Of a stretch of 28,351 bases of DNA, positions 6,767-15,060 are shown one piece after another. The translations under genes and the position numbers were made by a program. Numbering within the stretch: the first letter of the stretch is position 1; each line of letters starts with the position of its first letter. Origin of the DNA: CAUZEO01 sp963578625 (GTDB lineage Bacteria > Verrucomicrobiota > Kiritimatiellia > SLOV01); contig CAUZEO010000025.1 of the NCBI GenBank assembly GCA_963578625.1, forward strand, positions 1-28,351. The letters are read 5' to 3'. The notes under the pieces were generated by a model. It made no database searches, had not been told where the DNA came from, and saw only the letters and a list, made by a program, of their open reading frames with translations.

Positions 6767-9019
6767 GTGAGCCGCACTGAATCGAGGCTGCGTGTGGCGG
6801 ACTGGCTGGTTCCGAATGCGACGGTATTCGTTGCCAGCGGCTGCGTCATGATCATCGAAATCGTCGCCGGCCGGGTTGTCTCACAGCATCTGGGCCAATC
6901 GTTGTATACCTGGACCTCGATTATCGGGATTATTCTCGCGGGCATATCGGTCGGTAATTATCTCGGGGGTCGCCTGGCCGATCGTTTTGACCCGCGCCGA
7001 ACGCTTGCGGTCATGTTTGTCGTCGGCTCGGCAACCTGCCTGACCATTCCGGCGGTCAACGTAGTGATGGGCCACTGGTCACTGTTGTGGCAACTTTCCT
7101 GGCCGACCCGGATTGTAATTCATGTGGCCGTCACGTTTCTGACGCCCTCGATGATTCTTGGTACCATCAGCCCGCTGGTAGCGAAGATGGCACTGGGTAG
7201 AAGCCGACAGGTGGGCCGTACGATCGGGGACGTGTACGCGTGGGGTGCGGCGGGTAGCATCGCGGGCACGTTCCTGGCGGGCTTTTACCTGATTTCCTGG
7301 CTTGGTAACACTGCGGTGATCTGCGTCGTTGCCGGAATTCTCGTGCTTCTGTCCGTCTTCTATGGATTTCGTATGAAGGGCGTCTATCTCTGGCTGGTCA
7401 TCTACCTGATGGTCTTTGCCGCGGCCTTCGGTCCCGGCGCGGCGCTTGGGTCCATTGGTTCCGCGATTCGATTGCGGGAGCCTGCCGATCCCGAGATCCG
7501 GTACCTGAAGGAAAGCAATTACGGTCGGGTTATGGTTCGGGAGCCGGAGCCGGGCGTGCGCCTCATGTACCTCGACAAACTCCTGCACACGAAAGTGAAT
7601 CTCAAGGACCCGCTGGACCTGAGATATGGCTACCTCGACATCTACGCTGCGGTCACCGACACGATCCTGCCTGCCGGCGAACCGATCCGTGCCATGGTCA
7701 TGGGGGGGGGCGGATTCGCCTACCCGCACTACCTGGAGTTGGTGAGACCCGGAAGCCATGTCGAAGTATGCGAGATCGATCCGGAAGTTACGAAAGCGGC
7801 ATTCGCAACCATGGGCCTTCCCCGGGATACCGCTCTCAAGATCTTCGATATGGATGTGCGTCACCGGATCCAGGACCTGGTGACCAGAAAGCGGGCGGGA
7901 GAGGACGTCCCCGGGTTCCATGTGATCTACGGAGATTCCATCAACGATTATTCGGTTCCCTACCATCTCACGACGCGGGAGTTCAACGATGCGCTGTACG
8001 AGTTGCTCGATCCCGACGGGGCCTACATCCTGACGCTGATCGACATTGCCGAGGAGGGAAACTTTTTGAGTTCAATCGTAAGGACGTGCCGCGCAACGTT
8101 TCCGCGCGTTCAAGTGGTTACCAGCAGCAATGCCCGCGACAGGCGCGACACGTTCGTTGTCATATGCACGCGGAACCCCCTCGATTTGCAGCCGGCGATA
8201 TCGAGCCTGGGCGACGAGGATCGCCGCTTTCGAGGCGCGGTGATTCCGGACGCGACGATGCAGCGCATCATGGACCGATCTCGCGCCCTGGTTCTTACCG
8301 ACAACTTCGCGCCGGTGGAAAACCTCCTGGCCGGCGTTGTGCGGAAGGACACGGAGTTCGTGCTTGTCAACTACATGCAGGCCGCTGTCAAGCACGCGAA
8401 GAAGGGCAATCTTCCACGCGCTATGAAGTTTTTTAACCGGGCGTTGAGGATCAATCCCGGCGATCCTGATATCTACCTGAACATGGGAGTCGCCCATACA
8501 AAACTGGGTTCGTTGTCGGATGCCTATCAGGCCTATGAAGCCGCGCTCCATAGCGATCCCATGCACTTCGGAGCTAGACGGGAGATCGCTATGCTACTCA
8601 TACAAATCAACCAGGTCTGCAAAGCGATCGAGCACTGGGAGGTCCTAAAGAAGCAATATCCGGAGAACGCTTCAGTGTACTACGACCTGGGACATGCTTA
8701 TGTGCGAAAGGATCTGATGCAGGAGGCAATGTCCAACTGGCGGGAAGCCGTACGGCTCAATCCGCGCCATGCGGCGGCACATAACAGTCTGGGAACAGGA
8801 TCCTCCCGGAGCGGCAATTCGGAGGCTGCGATCCGCCACTATCAGCTCGCTACGAAGCATGACCCCGGGAATGCATCCGCGCGGTTCAACTTGGCACAGG
8901 AGCTGATCGACGCGGGTAGAGAGGATGAATCGATTCCGCATTTGAAGCTATTGGAGGCCACTCCGGCGGCATCAAATCTGCTTCAAGAGATCCGAAAACA
9001 ACAACCGAACGAACCTTGA
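6767..9019 (+). CDS. Membrane spermidine-synthase-like protein with C-terminal TPRs
   Basis: A 750-residue protein in three parts. Residues about 15-235 hold several hydrophobic helices with transporter-like motifs (GNYLGGRLADRFDPRR), as in the fused MFS/spermidine synthase family. Residues about 240-480 form a class-I methyltransferase-like Rossmann domain: MVMGGGGFAYPHYLEL is the nucleotide-binding loop, VEVCEIDPEVTKAA the acidic strand, and YGDSINDYSVPYHLTTREF the region equivalent to the DxSDPxGP gate of aminopropyltransferases. Residues about 535-735 are about five TPRs. Such proteins are common in bacteria, and true polyamine synthesis is not established for them. The GTG start at 6767 is supported by GGGAGG 10 bp upstream and sits 3 bp after the sulfatase stop, so the pair is an operon. 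The glycine loop is encoded by a run of nine G (7702-7710). Confidence 0.85.
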   Translation: MSRTESRLRVADWLVPNATVFVASGCVMIIEIVAGRVVSQHLGQSLYTWTSIIGIILAGISVGNYLGGRLADRFDPRRTLAVMFVVGSATCLTIPAVNVVMGHWSLLWQLSWPTRIVIHVAVTFLTPSMILGTISPLVAKMALGRSRQVGRTIGDVYAWGAAGSIAGTFLAGFYLISWLGNTAVICVVAGILVLLSVFYGFRMKGVYLWLVIYLMVFAAAFGPGAALGSIGSAIRLREPADPEIRYLKESNYGRVMVREPEPGVRLMYLDKLLHTKVNLKDPLDLRYGYLDIYAAVTDTILPAGEPIRAMVMGGGGFAYPHYLELVRPGSHVEVCEIDPEVTKAAFATMGLPRDTALKIFDMDVRHRIQDLVTRKRAGEDVPGFHVIYGDSINDYSVPYHLTTREFNDALYELLDPDGAYILTLIDIAEEGNFLSSIVRTCRATFPRVQVVTSSNARDRRDTFVVICTRNPLDLQPAISSLGDEDRRFRGAVIPDATMQRIMDRSRALVLTDNFAPVENLLAGVVRKDTEFVLVNYMQAAVKHAKKGNLPRAMKFFNRALRINPGDPDIYLNMGVAHTKLGSLSDAYQAYEAALHSDPMHFGARREIAMLLIQINQVCKAIEHWEVLKKQYPENASVYYDLGHAYVRKDLMQEAMSNWREAVRLNPRHAAAHNSLGTGSSRSGNSEAAIRHYQLATKHDPGNASARFNLAQELIDAGREDESIPHLKLLEATPAASNLLQEIRKQQPNEP

Positions 9020-9190
9020 GCCCGACAAAAACAAAAAAACCTCCAATTTTTGCATATTTTTTGATTTAGTTTGAAAAACATTGGAATAATTTTGCACAAA
9101 TTGCGACAGTATGGGCAGAGAGTTTGACAGAGGTCGGATACAGATTGCGGCGGTTTGAAGCCGAGACAGAAAAAGATGCAACTTTATTGG

Positions 9191-9219
9191 TTTACATTGG
9201 GTTGAAAAGCAACTATAGT
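9191..9219 (+). promoter_or_regulatory. Sigma70-like promoter for first NAVGYV/PEP-CTERM pair
   Basis: TTTACA (9191-9196) and TATAGT (9214-9219) are separated by exactly 17 bp, a good match to -35/-10 consensus. The predicted start lies near 9226, giving a leader of about 80 nt. The surrounding 287-bp spacer (9020-9306) is clearly more AT-rich than the coding DNA, as expected for a strong promoter region. A short hairpin (GTGTG-AGTTA-CACAC, 9232-9246) lies at the start of the predicted leader. Confidence 0.55.
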
Positions 9220-9294
9220 GACGAAACTGAGGTGTGAGTTACACACTCATTCGAGAAACATCCGAGTATACAAGAACCACAGAACCAGACATAC

Positions 9295-9299
9295 GGAGG
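9295..9299 (+). promoter_or_regulatory. Ribosome binding site of first NAVGYV gene
   Basis: A perfect GGAGG lies 7 bp before the ATG at 9307. It fixes the start of copy 1 and, by alignment, supports the matching ATG in copy 2. Confidence 0.7.
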
Positions 9300-9306
9300 T
9301 ACTATT

Positions 9307-10029
9307 ATGAAGCGGAGCGTTGGAATTAGCGTTGGAATTCTATTGGCATGCGGGAGTTGGTCCTTTGGGCAGACAAACGTATTGAGTCAGAACGCAGTAG
9401 GATATGTGAAAGTATCGATCAACGAAGGTGCCCTGGCGATGGTGTCGTATGATTTTCTGGACATCGACGGGAATCCGACGACGGTAAGCGATGTGATCGG
9501 GACTCAGCTTCCGCTGAACAGTCGCGTGTTTCTGTGGGATGCAGCTGCGCAGGGCTATATCATCGAGAACTTTCAGGCGGGCGCGAAAAGCAACCCTGAT
9601 TCGTGGGCACCGGACAACAATCCGATAGCGCCCGGCGATGGATTTTTCATTGAAGCGGCGACCGGTGGGGCATCGGGCAGCTACGACGTGTTCATGACCG
9701 GGGAAGTCCCTGGAGACAACAACAACTCTGGATCAACGGACGTAGCGATTGCGGCGGCGCTGACCGGAGGTGGCTATCCGTACCCTGCGAGCGTTGATTG
9801 GACGAGCACGACGCTTGCGACGGGCGCGGTGCTGGGTGATCGTCTTCTGCTGTGGGACGCGGGGATCCAGAACTACGATGTGGCGAACTTCCAGGCTGGC
9901 GCGAAGAGCAATCCTGACAGCTGGTCGAACCCGGCTGAGGTGATTGAGCCCGGCGAAGGATTTTTCTACGACAACACCTCTGGCGGCGGGTATACGTGGA
10001 CAGAGCTGAAGCCGTACGCCTTCCCTTGA
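9307..10029 (+). CDS. Secreted NAVGYV-type surface protein, copy 1
   Basis: A 240-residue exported protein of unknown function. A signal peptide (MKRS then a hydrophobic core through ILLACGSWSFG) is followed by QNAVGYVKVSI, a signature I associate with abundant secreted proteins of PVC bacteria; this is recalled, not searched. LLAC could also act as a lipobox. The body has two similar halves, each with a (F/L)LWDA...Y strand, the exact 13-residue block NFQAGAKSNPDSW, then PGxGFF(I/Y). This suggests a tandem beta domain. The first half ends in FMTGEVPG and the protein ends in LKPYAFP. There are no catalytic motifs. It has its own promoter and an ideal RBS, and lies 61 bp upstream of the PEP-CTERM gene with which it forms a two-gene unit closed by a terminator. 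From base 9332 onward it is identical to copy 2. Confidence 0.85.
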   Translation: MKRSVGISVGILLACGSWSFGQTNVLSQNAVGYVKVSINEGALAMVSYDFLDIDGNPTTVSDVIGTQLPLNSRVFLWDAAAQGYIIENFQAGAKSNPDSWAPDNNPIAPGDGFFIEAATGGASGSYDVFMTGEVPGDNNNSGSTDVAIAAALTGGGYPYPASVDWTSTTLATGAVLGDRLLLWDAGIQNYDVANFQAGAKSNPDSWSNPAEVIEPGEGFFYDNTSGGGYTWTELKPYAFP

Positions 10030-10090
10030 TTTAAACTTGGAAAAAGATAACGAACAGAACGCTTAGAAGACTAAGAAGGAGAAACAAATA

Positions 10091-10723
10091 ATGAGACTGA
10101 TGAGATATGTAGCAGTAATCGGGATGGTGGTGGCGTTCGGCAGCATAAGCAGCCGTGCAGACATCGCTTACCAGTTGGCGGCGAGTGGAACGTTTGCCGA
10201 CGGCGGCGACTTCACGAATGGCGCGCATGCGGACCTTGGGTTCCTGTACCAGGCGATCTGGGGCCCGTCGGCACCGACGCAAGCCGCGACGACGGGTGGC
10301 GGAGAAGAATCTGGGCATTTCGTGCTGTTCGAGAGCTATGCGGGCACTCCGATCACGGGCTATGCAGAAAACTTCGGATACATCTACTATTCGGATCAAG
10401 CTGCGTCGGCGACGCAACATACCGATAGCGATGTAGGCGGCGCGGACATCAACAACGGGTTCCTGTACTTCCGTCTGTTTGACACCGCTGCGGCGGACGC
10501 TGGAGACCGGTACTACCAGTCCACGCCGATTGCCACGAGCGGTCTGCCGGATGTGGATCTTTCCAGTCCGCCGATTCCTCCCTCGGGAATCGTGGGTCTA
10601 AGCGCGACGGGCGTAGGCACCCCGCAGGCGATGACCGGAACGGTAGTTCCTGAGCCCACGACGCTGGCGCTGATCGCGCTCTCCGGCATGATGATTGCGA
10701 TTCGTCGCGCACGCCGGGACTGA
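10091..10723 (+). CDS. PEP-CTERM sorting-signal protein, copy 1
   Basis: A 210-residue secreted protein. The N-terminal signal peptide probably ends near SRA-D (about residue 23). The middle part is rich in Gly, Ala, Ser, Asp and aromatic residues (for example GYIYYSD and NNGFLYFRLFD) with no recognised enzyme motif. The C-terminus is a classic PEP-CTERM tripartite tail: VPEPTT (about residues 186-191), a hydrophobic helix, then RRARRD. In known systems this tail is recognised by an exosortase and the protein goes to the cell surface or an extracellular matrix. No exosortase is present in this window. The GGAG 9 bp before the ATG supports the start. It is the second gene of the unit and is followed at 24 bp by a strong terminator. 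It is identical at protein and DNA level to copy 2. Confidence 0.9.
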   Translation: MRLMRYVAVIGMVVAFGSISSRADIAYQLAASGTFADGGDFTNGAHADLGFLYQAIWGPSAPTQAATTGGGEESGHFVLFESYAGTPITGYAENFGYIYYSDQAASATQHTDSDVGGADINNGFLYFRLFDTAAADAGDRYYQSTPIATSGLPDVDLSSPPIPPSGIVGLSATGVGTPQAMTGTVVPEPTTLALIALSGMMIAIRRARRD

Positions 10724-10747
10724 TCAAAAACTTGTATACTCGATCTG

Positions 10748-10784
10748 GAGCGCCTTGGCCGCACGGCCAGGGCGCTCTTTTTTT
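10748..10784 (+). terminator. Rho-independent terminator of first pair
   Basis: A GC-rich hairpin with a stem of about 13 bp and loop GCAC (10748-10777) is followed by seven T (10778-10784). It is a textbook intrinsic terminator and is included in the long direct repeat. Confidence 0.92.
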
Positions 10785-10830
10785 CTCCTCCCTGCATTCG
10801 CGAAATATCCGCTAGCCACGCTCTTCACAA

Positions 10831-13800
10831 ATGACAGTGCCGCAAGCCTCACGTGGACTGCAGTCACCCGTCGCCAAGTGGGTGGGACCTGCGCTTGCAC
10901 TGGCGGCTTTCGTGGTCTATCTGCTGACGATGTCGCAATACGCCTTCCCAGGGGAGCCGGCCCGCCTGGTGGCGCGACACACCGCGGCGCAGCCCTTCGC
11001 CGAAGTGGATCACGGGATCTGGCTCAGCGTCTCACGAATTGCCGCTTTCATCCCCGGATCCACGCTCTCCATGCGGTTGAGCTTGTTTAGTGCTCTGTGT
11101 GCTGCAGGCGTAATCTATCTGGTGTATGCGTTTCATGTACAGCTGGTATGGGGGCGGCCAAGGCGCTCCAGCCGGATTGACACGGAGAGCTTCGCCCACG
11201 GTCAGAGCGTATCGCCCGCAACGAAAGAACGGGCAAGCATGGTCAGCGCCGCAACGGCGGCCGCTTTTACCGCCACCTGTATTCCGTTTTGGACGATCGG
11301 GAATCGCCCTCACTATCTTGCATTCGATCTTCTTCTTTTTGCGCTGGCCGCATACGGGTCGCTGCTCCTTCTGCATTTCGGCAAACAAAAGCACTACTAC
11401 GGAGTATGTTTTGTCGCGGGACTGGCGGCGGTGGAATTTCCCGGCTTTCTGATCGCATCCCCATTGATAGCAGTTGCAATCCTCTGGGGGTTGTATGCTC
11501 ATGGGATGCTGAGCATCGCGTCGCTCGTGAAGGGCGGTTGCGTGTTCATTGCGGGGTATTCTTCGCTGCTGGTGTTAGCAGCCTACTTCTATCTAGATCC
11601 CCTCGCGCAGCAACAGGGCCTGGATAGTTTCAGGCAGATGTTAATCTATGTGGGGTACAAGAATCACGAAAGCCTTGTTCGCAGCATTCCCCAGGTCGGA
11701 TGGCTGTTGACACTCTGCCTTTGCATCGCGCCGTGGATTTTCGTGGTGGGTGTTCAAAGTATGCAGGGCGGCGACGCAGATAAGCAGAAGTTCGGAAAGC
11801 GCATTTCGTACCTGGTGCTCTCCGCCGTCGCGATCGGGATTCTCTACGGGGCGCCATATTCCCCCTGGGAAATTGCAAAACAACAGAATCCGTCCGTCCT
11901 TCCCGTATTATTTCTTGGATCGTGGGCCGGTTTTCTTGCCGGATTCTGGTACATTTGTTTCTGTCATTCTCAGTCTTTCGGGGGTCGTTACTTAAGATAT
12001 CTCCGGCGAAAGGCTTCCACGATTTACACTGTGCTGCTTGCAGGCATCCTGGTTGGCGCGCTCGGGTATAATTGGCGCCGGGCCGATGCTGCGAGGGGCG
12101 ACTTCGTGTCCCGGTACGCGGATCTGGTTGTTGACCAGGTGGGGGAACGAATCTGGATTCTAAGCGTGGGCAACCTGCTGCGCCATATTCGTATTTCCGC
12201 CGAAGATGCGGGAAAAGAGATCAAGGGAATCGACCTGGCAATGGCAAGTGTCTCAGCCTATCATGGCTACCTCCGCTCCCTGCATGCCGATCCTGACATC
12301 AGGGCCGTTGTTCCCCTGGGAATTATCCCCATGCTCCGCGAATGGCTTGCGAAGGAGCCGGAAGGCGCGGATGAAATCGCCGCGGTAGCCGCCGCCGATG
12401 CGGTGGTTGCCCTCGATCTGAAACCGATTCCCGAAGGAGTCTACTATCGTTCTGGAGCCATCGAGAAAGCGGATGCAGAGGCCCTCCTGGATACGCATCG
12501 AAAAATTTGGGCGAAAGCATCGTTTTTGTGGGAGGACGAGATTTTCCCGCCGGACGCGTTTCTGGAAAATTGGCAGGAAACGATTCGGCGTATTCTCGCC
12601 AAGAATGCCAACAATCTTGGCGTGATTATGGAGGATCTCGAGCAAGATCCGATGGCCGTCATGGCCTATGAACAGGCCCGGAGAATCAATCCGGGCAACG
12701 TCAGCGCTTTGCTCAATCTGTACGCCCTCAACAAGCGGCTCGAATCCGTTCATTTCCGGGTGCTGGAGCAGGAACTCAAAGAGTGGCTCGAGGAGCCGAG
12801 CGAGAAGACCGGGATCTGGACGTTGTCCTCTGTCGACGGCTATGTGCGCAATCCGGTTGTATTCCGAAGAATGGGGCACGCCTGGGCCATATCGGGCCAG
12901 CCCGGTCGCGCCATTGAGGCCTACGAGCGCGCCAAGGAACTGGGGACGTCGGGATCACGAATGCAGGGAATCCTAGGCTCGCTCTATTTCCTGTCGGATG
13001 ACTGGCAAAAAAGCGAAGCGCAATTCGAAGAGATGCTGGAGAACGATCCGAATAGTGTGACCGGAATCATCGGTCTGGCGCGTCTTGCCGCCGCCCGGAG
13101 GGATTTGGAAGGCGCAAAGATACTTTTTCAAAAGGCGGAGGTTGCGGGTGCGGAACCCTCTCTCATTGCAATGGAGTTGGCAACAGCGGAACTCCTGAAC
13201 GGCAATCTGGAGAAAGGAGTTTCTTTGCTCGAGAAAAATGTGGAGGAATATCCGAAACTCGAGTGGCCAACCGCTCTCCTTGCCCGGATCAAGGCTAAGG
13301 ATAACAGGAAGGACGCAGAAGCGCTATTGAAGAGCGAGGCGTTGGCCAGGCCGGTGGAGGCGCGCACGTGTAGGGAAGTGGGAGCTACGCACAGCCTGCT
13401 CGGAAATCGTTCCGATGCGCGATTGTGGCTTATGCAGGCACTTAAACTGGCCCAGGCCGATACAACCACCATGGAGTACCTGATCCAACTTGACCTCGAA
13501 GAAGGTAAAATAGATGTGGCCAAGAGGCATGCGGTACAACTCGTTAATTACGATGCCGATAATTCAGTGGCCAGGTTTGCCCTCGGTATCTATCACCAGG
13601 TTCGAGGTGAAAACGAGGAGGCCGAAGCACACTATCGCAGGTCTCTGTCGCAAACCCGGAAACCGCGGACATTGAACAACCTGGCGTGGTTACTCCAGGA
13701 AAAGGGAGACTATGAGGATGCGACCCAACTCGCCCTGGAGACCGTTCAGATAGCGCCTGAATTTGCTTCGGGATGGGATACGCTGGGCGTCTGCAACCTG

Positions 13801-14019
13801 CGGACCGATAATTACGACGAGGCGGAAACGGCCTTTCATATCGCTCTGGATTTCGCGCCGGAGATGCTGTCCGCCCAGTTGCACCTGCTGGAGCTTCATC
13901 TCGCAAAGAACGAAATCGAATTGGCTAGAAACGTGGCTTCTACGCTGAAATTGCGCGAATCAGATTTTCAACCGAAGCAGTTGGAGCAGCTAGGCGCGCT
14001 GATGCTTCGCCTGAACTGA
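10831..14019 (+). CDS. GT117/DUF2723-like multi-pass membrane protein with TPRs, paralog 1
   Basis: A 1062-residue protein. Residues about 15-415 contain some nine or ten hydrophobic helices. The N-terminal layout (TM1, an extracytoplasmic loop YAFPGEPARLVARH...HGIWLSVSRI, then MRLSLFSALCAAGVIYLVYAF) follows the DUF2723/GT117 protein O-mannosyltransferase-like fold, where the first loop normally bears an acidic catalytic motif. The similarity is weak, so sugar transfer is an inference. Residues about 430-590 are a soluble linker. Residues about 593-1050 carry many TPRs (for example VMAYEQARRINPGNVSALLNL). The ATG at 10831 has no evident Shine-Dalgarno sequence and follows the terminator by 46 bp with no clear promoter. 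It is paralogous to the gene at 22858, with shared blocks such as SIP-x2-GWLL and DGYVRNP / YGYLRNP. Its stop abuts the convergent stop in TGATCA. Confidence 0.75.
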   Translation: MTVPQASRGLQSPVAKWVGPALALAAFVVYLLTMSQYAFPGEPARLVARHTAAQPFAEVDHGIWLSVSRIAAFIPGSTLSMRLSLFSALCAAGVIYLVYAFHVQLVWGRPRRSSRIDTESFAHGQSVSPATKERASMVSAATAAAFTATCIPFWTIGNRPHYLAFDLLLFALAAYGSLLLLHFGKQKHYYGVCFVAGLAAVEFPGFLIASPLIAVAILWGLYAHGMLSIASLVKGGCVFIAGYSSLLVLAAYFYLDPLAQQQGLDSFRQMLIYVGYKNHESLVRSIPQVGWLLTLCLCIAPWIFVVGVQSMQGGDADKQKFGKRISYLVLSAVAIGILYGAPYSPWEIAKQQNPSVLPVLFLGSWAGFLAGFWYICFCHSQSFGGRYLRYLRRKASTIYTVLLAGILVGALGYNWRRADAARGDFVSRYADLVVDQVGERIWILSVGNLLRHIRISAEDAGKEIKGIDLAMASVSAYHGYLRSLHADPDIRAVVPLGIIPMLREWLAKEPEGADEIAAVAAADAVVALDLKPIPEGVYYRSGAIEKADAEALLDTHRKIWAKASFLWEDEIFPPDAFLENWQETIRRILAKNANNLGVIMEDLEQDPMAVMAYEQARRINPGNVSALLNLYALNKRLESVHFRVLEQELKEWLEEPSEKTGIWTLSSVDGYVRNPVVFRRMGHAWAISGQPGRAIEAYERAKELGTSGSRMQGILGSLYFLSDDWQKSEAQFEEMLENDPNSVTGIIGLARLAAARRDLEGAKILFQKAEVAGAEPSLIAMELATAELLNGNLEKGVSLLEKNVEEYPKLEWPTALLARIKAKDNRKDAEALLKSEALARPVEARTCREVGATHSLLGNRSDARLWLMQALKLAQADTTTMEYLIQLDLEEGKIDVAKRHAVQLVNYDADNSVARFALGIYHQVRGENEEAEAHYRRSLSQTRKPRTLNNLAWLLQEKGDYEDATQLALETVQIAPEFASGWDTLGVCNLRTDNYDEAETAFHIALDFAPEMLSAQLHLLELHLAKNEIELARNVASTLKLRESDFQPKQLEQLGALMLRLN

Positions 14020-14208
14020 TCACTCCAGGTATCCGAGCCCCTGCAGCCGCTTGCGAACCTCATCTTCCGACTGCGCGTCTTGCAGATCGGCCGCGGTCTT
14101 CTCCAGTACATGGAGAATGAACTCCTCGGCGGATGAATAGCCGGCTGCCTCCGCCGCTTCGGCGAGCCTGTCGAACAGGGGTTTTTCTATTTTTATTTTG
14201 GGGGACAT
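14020..14208 (-). CDS. Small ribbon-helix-helix-like protein
   Basis: A 62-residue protein starting at the ATG at 14208, 4 bp after the stop of the preceding gene; a longer in-frame reading to 14322 lies inside that gene. The pattern KIKIEKPLFDRLAEAAEAAG followed by YSSAEEFILHVLEKTA is strand-helix-turn-helix as in CopG/MetJ-type ribbon-helix-helix proteins. It has a charged tail ending in RKRLQGLGYLE. Such proteins usually bind DNA as dimers, so a regulator of this operon is possible, but no operator was identified. The GLGYL tail also occurs in the sulfatase-like enzyme at 4850. It is the last gene of the minus-strand AlkP operon, and its stop touches the stop of the convergent GT117-like gene. 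Confidence 0.65.
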   Translation of the reverse strand: MSPKIKIEKPLFDRLAEAAEAAGYSSAEEFILHVLEKTAADLQDAQSEDEVRKRLQGLGYLE

Positions 14209-14212
14209 GACG

Positions 14213-15046
14213 TCAAAACTCCACTCGGAATGGCTTCTGTAATAGCAGGCCGAACGCGATGGAAAGAATGAACAGCGCAACGATCCAGTTGATCTCGCGC
14301 GACCCCATGTACAGGGGCGCATTCGCGTAGCTCAGCTTGATCGATTGAACCGTGGATGTTTTTGGGATGCCGCGCTCTTTCGGGTACATCAGCCGGCCGA
14401 AAAGACTGTCGCGGAGCCGGCGCTGCGAAATGGGTGTGAGTTCGGCGGGCGCCACCGAAACGGACTTTCGCAGGATCTCCTCGCGCGACGCGAGTTCCAC
14501 CCATCCCTCAGGATCCGGGGCATGGCCGCGAATGCGCCACAATGCCTCCCGCCCGTCCCGCGACTGAAACAGATCGGTTTCAATCGAAATTCCCGCGGAT
14601 GATTCCAACCGGAGTTCGGCCGGGTCGATTGCTTTACCGTCTTCAAACTCCACCTTCACCAGCGCGCCTTCCTGAACATCGAAAGGACGAAACTGGTACC
14701 AGCACGAAAGTTGAAACAGCAGGAGTAGAACCGGGATCAGGAGGATCGCCACCGGCTTGAATGATTCGAAGAGATACAATGAAGTCGCTCCGCCGAGCCG
14801 GCCCAGAGTTCCAAAAATGCCGAGAAGGTCGTCCTGGTAGAGCCGGATCTCCAGCAATCGGCCCACCGCCGCCCCTTTGCGGCGTTTCAATACGCGCTGA
14901 TTGGAACAGAACTTGTATGCGAGAAGGGCCGCCACCGCCGTTAACAGGGAAAACACAAAGATGCCCACCCACGGAGAGGTCTTTTCGAAAGGCGCCATGA
15001 TCCAGCTCGTCAGCTGAAATCCCGCTTGGTTCACTCGCTCGATCAT
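14213..15046 (-). CDS. Three-TM membrane protein with Oxa1-superfamily-like layout
   Basis: A 277-residue protein. TM1 spans about residues 26-46. A basic then helical cytosolic stretch (about 47-95, starting SNQRVLKRRKG) comes before TM2 (about 98-117, KPVAILLIPVLLLLFQL). A soluble, probably extracytoplasmic region (about 118-250) follows, then TM3 (about 253-270). A helical cytosolic hairpin between the first two of three core TMs is the arrangement of the Oxa1/EMC3/DUF106 superfamily. I infer a distant relationship from layout only and could not test it. Alternatively it is an uncharacterised accessory subunit of the AlkP enzymes. A purine-rich AGGGGA lies 6 bp before the ATG. It starts 14 bp after the Tat-AlkP gene and ends 4 bp before the small RHH-like gene, so it is tightly bound into the operon. 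Confidence 0.65.
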   Translation of the reverse strand: MIERVNQAGFQLTSWIMAPFEKTSPWVGIFVFSLLTAVAALLAYKFCSNQRVLKRRKGAAVGRLLEIRLYQDDLLGIFGTLGRLGGATSLYLFESFKPVAILLIPVLLLLFQLSCWYQFRPFDVQEGALVKVEFEDGKAIDPAELRLESSAGISIETDLFQSRDGREALWRIRGHAPDPEGWVELASREEILRKSVSVAPAELTPISQRRLRDSLFGRLMYPKERGIPKTSTVQSIKLSYANAPLYMGSREINWIVALFILSIAFGLLLQKPFRVEF

Positions 15047-15060
15047 ACAGATTCCCCTGA

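Larger units (their letters stand above)
9332..10788 (+). repeat. 1457-bp direct repeat, copy 1
   Basis: Matches 19525-20981 without any difference that I could find by line comparison, at a constant offset of 10193 bp. It starts within the signal peptide of the NAVGYV gene (9331 G against 19524 A) and ends 4 bp beyond the T-tract of the terminator (10789 T against 20982 G). It covers nearly all of one gene, the spacer, the whole PEP-CTERM gene and the terminator. There are no flanking target-site duplications, terminal inverted repeats or transposase. Confidence 0.95.

Noticed and set aside
7079..7966. 295-residue open frame antisense to the spermidine-synthase-like gene
   Set aside because: It is a shadow of conserved membrane and Rossmann-domain codons; the composition is atypical and no start signal is seen.
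9043..9084. CCAAT...ATTGG inverted repeat after the spermidine-synthase-like gene as a terminator
   Set aside because: The stem is short, AT-rich and bulged with a loop of about 20 bases; it does not look stable enough.
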